From contig JACCEN010000013.1 of assembly GCA_013416435.1 (NCBI GenBank), positions 124,001 through 188,000 on the forward strand: a stretch of DNA of 64,000 nt. Direction: 5' to 3'. A model generated the notes under the pieces. The model did no database searches. It was not told the DNA's origin and was given only the letters and a program-made list of their open reading frames with translations. Every line of letters starts with the position of its first letter. Position 1 is the first letter of the stretch. The translations under genes and the position numbers were made by a program. This document shows positions 61,659 to 64,000 of the stretch, in pieces. This DNA is from Alcaligenaceae bacterium. Its GTDB lineage: Bacteria; Pseudomonadota; Gammaproteobacteria; Burkholderiales; Burkholderiaceae_B.

Positions 61659-61743
61659 GGGGTCAGACCCCGAACGGGGTCTGACCCCAAACAACAACAA
61701 TGGCGAGGCGGCGGGGGTCAGACCCCGAACGGGGTCTGACCCC
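61659..61743. repeat. Two palindromic repeats
   Basis: Units at 61659-61688 and 61714-61743, both with centre GAAC, so one is probably a recent copy of the other. They lie between divergent genes (NMO-like and the NnrS-like gene). Confidence 0.94.
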
Positions 61744-61867
61744 AAAACTCCACCTGCCATGGGGTTATTCGCACCAGGCTCGGCAACGGCATATATGTTC
61801 ACGTCAGCGGACCGGCACGCCCCATCCACGGCCGCTACTGACCAACCCTCGGAATCGGCAAGAATCT

Positions 61868-63217
61868 ATGCAGCGCGCATTATCCTTCAACAGCTCACCC
61901 CGCTTGGGCGTCCCCTTGCGCTTTCTCATCAACACCCCTCTGTTCGTTTTACTGGCGGCCCTGCTCCTGCTGTGGGCCGGTCCCAGCGCGCTGGGCTCAC
62001 GATGGACCGGCCATGCGCTCGCCCTGACCCATTTGTTCACGCTGGGGGTTCTGGCCAGCGCGATGATCGGCGCCATGATGCAGATCCTGCCGGTGGCGAC
62101 CGGCATCAACATGCTGGCGCCGCGCGCCACCTCCATCGCAACGCACCTTTTATTGACAGTCGGCACACTTGGCCTGGCCGCGGGTTTCCTGACGGTCAAC
62201 CCCGCCCTCTTTCAGCTCGCGATCCTGCTTCTGGGCGGCGCCTTCGCCTGGTTATTGATATCAGGGTTCTGTGGACTGTGGCGCGACCGCCGCCAGGCGA
62301 CCAAGGGCTCGACCGAGATACTGGTGGCGACCCGCCTTGCCCTGGCCGCCTTGCTGGTCACCGTCGTCATGGGCCTGCTGCTGGCGGCCAGCTTCGTCTG
62401 GCCCCTGCCCGTCTCGCGCCTGTTCACCGACCTGCATAGCGCCTGGGGCCTGCTCGGGTGGGTCGGGCTACTGGTCATGGGCATGTCTTATCAGGTGATT
62501 CCCATGTTCCAGGTGACGGAACTGTACCCCAAGGTACTCACACGCTGGCTTGCAATCGTCGTGTTCGTCTTGCTGCTTGCCTTCGGCGCCAACCTGCTGC
62601 GCGATCCGCTTGGCGGCGTCGAGATCGGCTACACGCTGGCCATTCTGCTGTTGCTTGCCTACGGCGCCTATGCCTACGCCACCTTCCGTTTGCTGTGGAA
62701 CCGGAAACGTCCGCAGGCCGATACGACCACCCGATTCTGGCATACCGCGGTCTTCTGCCTGGCCGCGTGCATCCCGGTATGGCTGGCGCAAATCATCATG
62801 GACGCCGACCGCGCCGTGACGCTGGGCGTGCTCTTCATCGTGGGCTTTGCCTGGAGCGCCGTCAACGGCATGCTGTACAAGATCCTGCCTTTCCTGCTTT
62901 GGTACAACGCTCAGCGGGATCTGGATGTGGCCCTGCGCGAAGTGCCCAAGGTCAAGCAGATTCTGCCCGACGATATGGCGGCACGCCAGTATTGGGTCCA
63001 CTTGGCGGCGGTCGCAATGCTCGTGGCCGCGAGCCTGTGGCCCGCCGATTTCACGCGGCCCGCCGCCCTGCTGCTGGCCGTGTCGGCGCTGTGGCTGGCG
63101 GCGAACATGGCGCGCGCGCTGCTTTTCTACCGGCGCGCGCTCAAGAATATTGCCTGCGCCTTGGCGGTTCATCACGGCCAAGGGGTCGGACCCCATGCGG
63201 GGTCCGACCCCAGCTAA
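61868..63217 (+). CDS. NnrS-like polytopic membrane protein with a repeat-derived tail
   Basis: 449 residues from ATG 61868; ~12 membrane helices. Conserved His in LTHLFTLGVLASAMIGAMMQILPVATG, DLHSAWGLLGWVGLLVMGMSYQVIPMF and FWHTAVF recall haem-copper-oxidase-I-like and NnrS proteins of nitric oxide/denitrification contexts. The C-terminal GVGPHAGSDPS is translated from a whole palindromic repeat (63182-63211) before the stop. A CRP/FNR regulator is convergent downstream. Function unproven. Confidence 0.72.
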   Translation: MQRALSFNSSPRLGVPLRFLINTPLFVLLAALLLLWAGPSALGSRWTGHALALTHLFTLGVLASAMIGAMMQILPVATGINMLAPRATSIATHLLLTVGTLGLAAGFLTVNPALFQLAILLLGGAFAWLLISGFCGLWRDRRQATKGSTEILVATRLALAALLVTVVMGLLLAASFVWPLPVSRLFTDLHSAWGLLGWVGLLVMGMSYQVIPMFQVTELYPKVLTRWLAIVVFVLLLAFGANLLRDPLGGVEIGYTLAILLLLAYGAYAYATFRLLWNRKRPQADTTTRFWHTAVFCLAACIPVWLAQIIMDADRAVTLGVLFIVGFAWSAVNGMLYKILPFLLWYNAQRDLDVALREVPKVKQILPDDMAARQYWVHLAAVAMLVAASLWPADFTRPAALLLAVSALWLAANMARALLFYRRALKNIACALAVHHGQGVGPHAGSDPS

Positions 63218-63313
63218 TTCGGAACGATGGGGTCAGACCCCGTACGGGGTCTGACCCCGGCCCTGATCTCGGTTGACTGCAAGGGGGTCAGACCCCGCAT
63301 GGGGTCTGACCCC
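63182..63313. repeat. Cluster of three palindromic repeats
   Basis: Units at 63182-63211 (arms GGGGTCGGACCCC / GGGGTCCGACCCC, a compensated variant that is also translated), 63229-63258 (perfect, centre GTAC) and 63284-63313 (centre GCAT). They fill the gap between the convergent NnrS-like and CRP/FNR genes. Confidence 0.95.
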
Positions 63314-63325
63314 GACTGACGTCGG

Positions 63326-64000
63326 CTAATCCTGATAGGCTCTCAGCCTGGCGGCGTTCATGATGGTGATTTCGCGGCCATTGACCTCGATGAGCCCGTG
63401 CGCGGCCAAATCGTGCAGGATGCGGGAAAAATGCTCGGGCGTCAGGTTCAGGCGCGAAGCAATGACGGTCTTGCTGGTCGATAGCCTGAACCGGTGCCCA
63501 TCTTCGCATTGCTGGTCCTTCAGCAGGTAGCCGATGACACGCTGGGTGCCCGAACGCAAGGAATAGGCCTCGACATCTCCCATGAGTGAGTGCAGGCGCT
63601 GGCTCAGGCTGGCCAGCATTTTGCGGGCAAAGCCGGGCTGCCGTTCGATGCCGCTGAACACCACTTCCTTGCCGACATGCAGCAACATGGTGTCGGCGAG
63701 CGCCTGAGCGGAAACGATGTAGTCCTTTTCCATGAACATCAAGGCTTCGCCAAAGCTGTCGCCGGGACCGATGATGCGCACCACTTTTTCATCGCCGCCG
63801 GGCGATACGAACATGAGCTTGATCTGCCCGTAGACGACGGCATGCAGGCCAAGGCAGGGCTCGCCCCGGCGGAACAGCATGTCGCCGCGCGCGATCTGGA
63901 CCTCGGCCGTGCCGGAAGCCAGGGTGTCGAGCTCCGGCCCGGACAGCCCCGAGAACAAAGGCAATCTTGCCAAAAAATCCTGAGTCCGTGCCTTGCCTGT
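63326..64000 (-). CDS. CRP/FNR-family transcriptional regulator (partial)
   Basis: 224 residues visible; the frame is still open at the window edge, so the N-terminus is missing. cAMP-type sensor domain (FRRGEPCLGLHAVVYGQIKLMFVSPGGDEKVVRIIGPGDSFGE), a dimer helix (FARKMLASLSQRLHSLMGDVEAYSL) and a winged helix with STSKTVIASRLNLTPEHFSRILHDL; ExxSR in the recognition helix suggests FNR-type TTGAT-like sites. No Fe-S Cys is visible in the part seen. With NnrS-like and DUF2249 neighbours it may respond to oxygen or NO (Dnr-like); inference. Confidence 0.88.
   Translation of the reverse strand, partial: TGKARTQDFLARLPLFSGLSGPELDTLASGTAEVQIARGDMLFRRGEPCLGLHAVVYGQIKLMFVSPGGDEKVVRIIGPGDSFGEALMFMEKDYIVSAQALADTMLLHVGKEVVFSGIERQPGFARKMLASLSQRLHSLMGDVEAYSLRSGTQRVIGYLLKDQQCEDGHRFRLSTSKTVIASRLNLTPEHFSRILHDLAAHGLIEVNGREITIMNAARLRAYQD

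Overview
The window looks like a chromosomal segment of a high-GC betaproteobacterium, most probably Alcaligenaceae (Bordetella/Achromobacter/Pusillimonas relatives). This is inferred from protein character and from two gene orders typical of that family: exbB-exbD-lpxK-Trm112-kdsB-adk next to xseA, and murJ-rpsT-(D-2-hydroxyacid dehydrogenase)-DUF3579-argF-argG. It was read by eye, without any database search.

Layout. 1-12.5 kb is core: xseA (partial), a TonB energiser pair, lipid A/KDO synthesis, adk, an SDR dehydrogenase, murJ, rpsT, argF and argG. 12.8-15.1 kb holds tRNA-Ala(CGC), a HigBA-like toxin-antitoxin pair, a Nudix hydrolase and small proteins. 15.3-21.7 kb is a signalling block: a LuxR-type protein with a degenerate receiver, then a run matching SiaA-SiaB-SiaC-SiaD (phosphatase, kinase, switch protein, diguanylate cyclase), followed by a CHAD protein and a ParA-like ATPase. 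21.8-25.5 kb is a LysR-flanked catabolic operon (DapA-family aldolase, Bug/TctC binding protein, SDR). 25.5-31.3 kb has cell-wall enzymes, a broken Fur-box-linked enterochelin esterase, a YihY protein and ureidoglycolate lyase. 31.5-37.2 kb contains a Na+/solute symporter with a 43-aa partner and a sulfur cluster (flavocytochrome c sulfide dehydrogenase subunits, YeeE/YedE transporter, fused SoxY-SoxZ carrier). 37.5-50 kb carries a P450, a methyltransferase, paired DUF2249 proteins, a binding protein/diguanylate cyclase pair, PhoX, an MFS exporter, another diguanylate cyclase and a Na/Pi cotransporter. 50-54 kb has two divergent TPP riboswitches: one leads an SDR + LLM flavin monooxygenase operon, the other an SSS-family transporter. 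55-59 kb is a LexA-box-controlled FAN1-like nuclease plus nuclease-helicase. 59-64 kb has an MFS transporter, a nitronate monooxygenase-like enzyme, a polytopic NnrS-like protein and a CRP/FNR regulator (partial).

The most striking signal beyond genes is a 30-bp palindromic repeat (arms GGGGTCAGACCCC / GGGGTCTGACCCC). There are about 24 full and 2 partial units at 12 loci, almost always between genes. Several copies carry paired, structure-preserving substitutions in both arms, and two copies have become the translated C-terminal tail of a membrane protein. The best candidates for under-described biology are this repeat family, the TPP-riboswitch SDR-LLM/transporter locus, and the Sia-type switch joined to CHAD and ParA genes.
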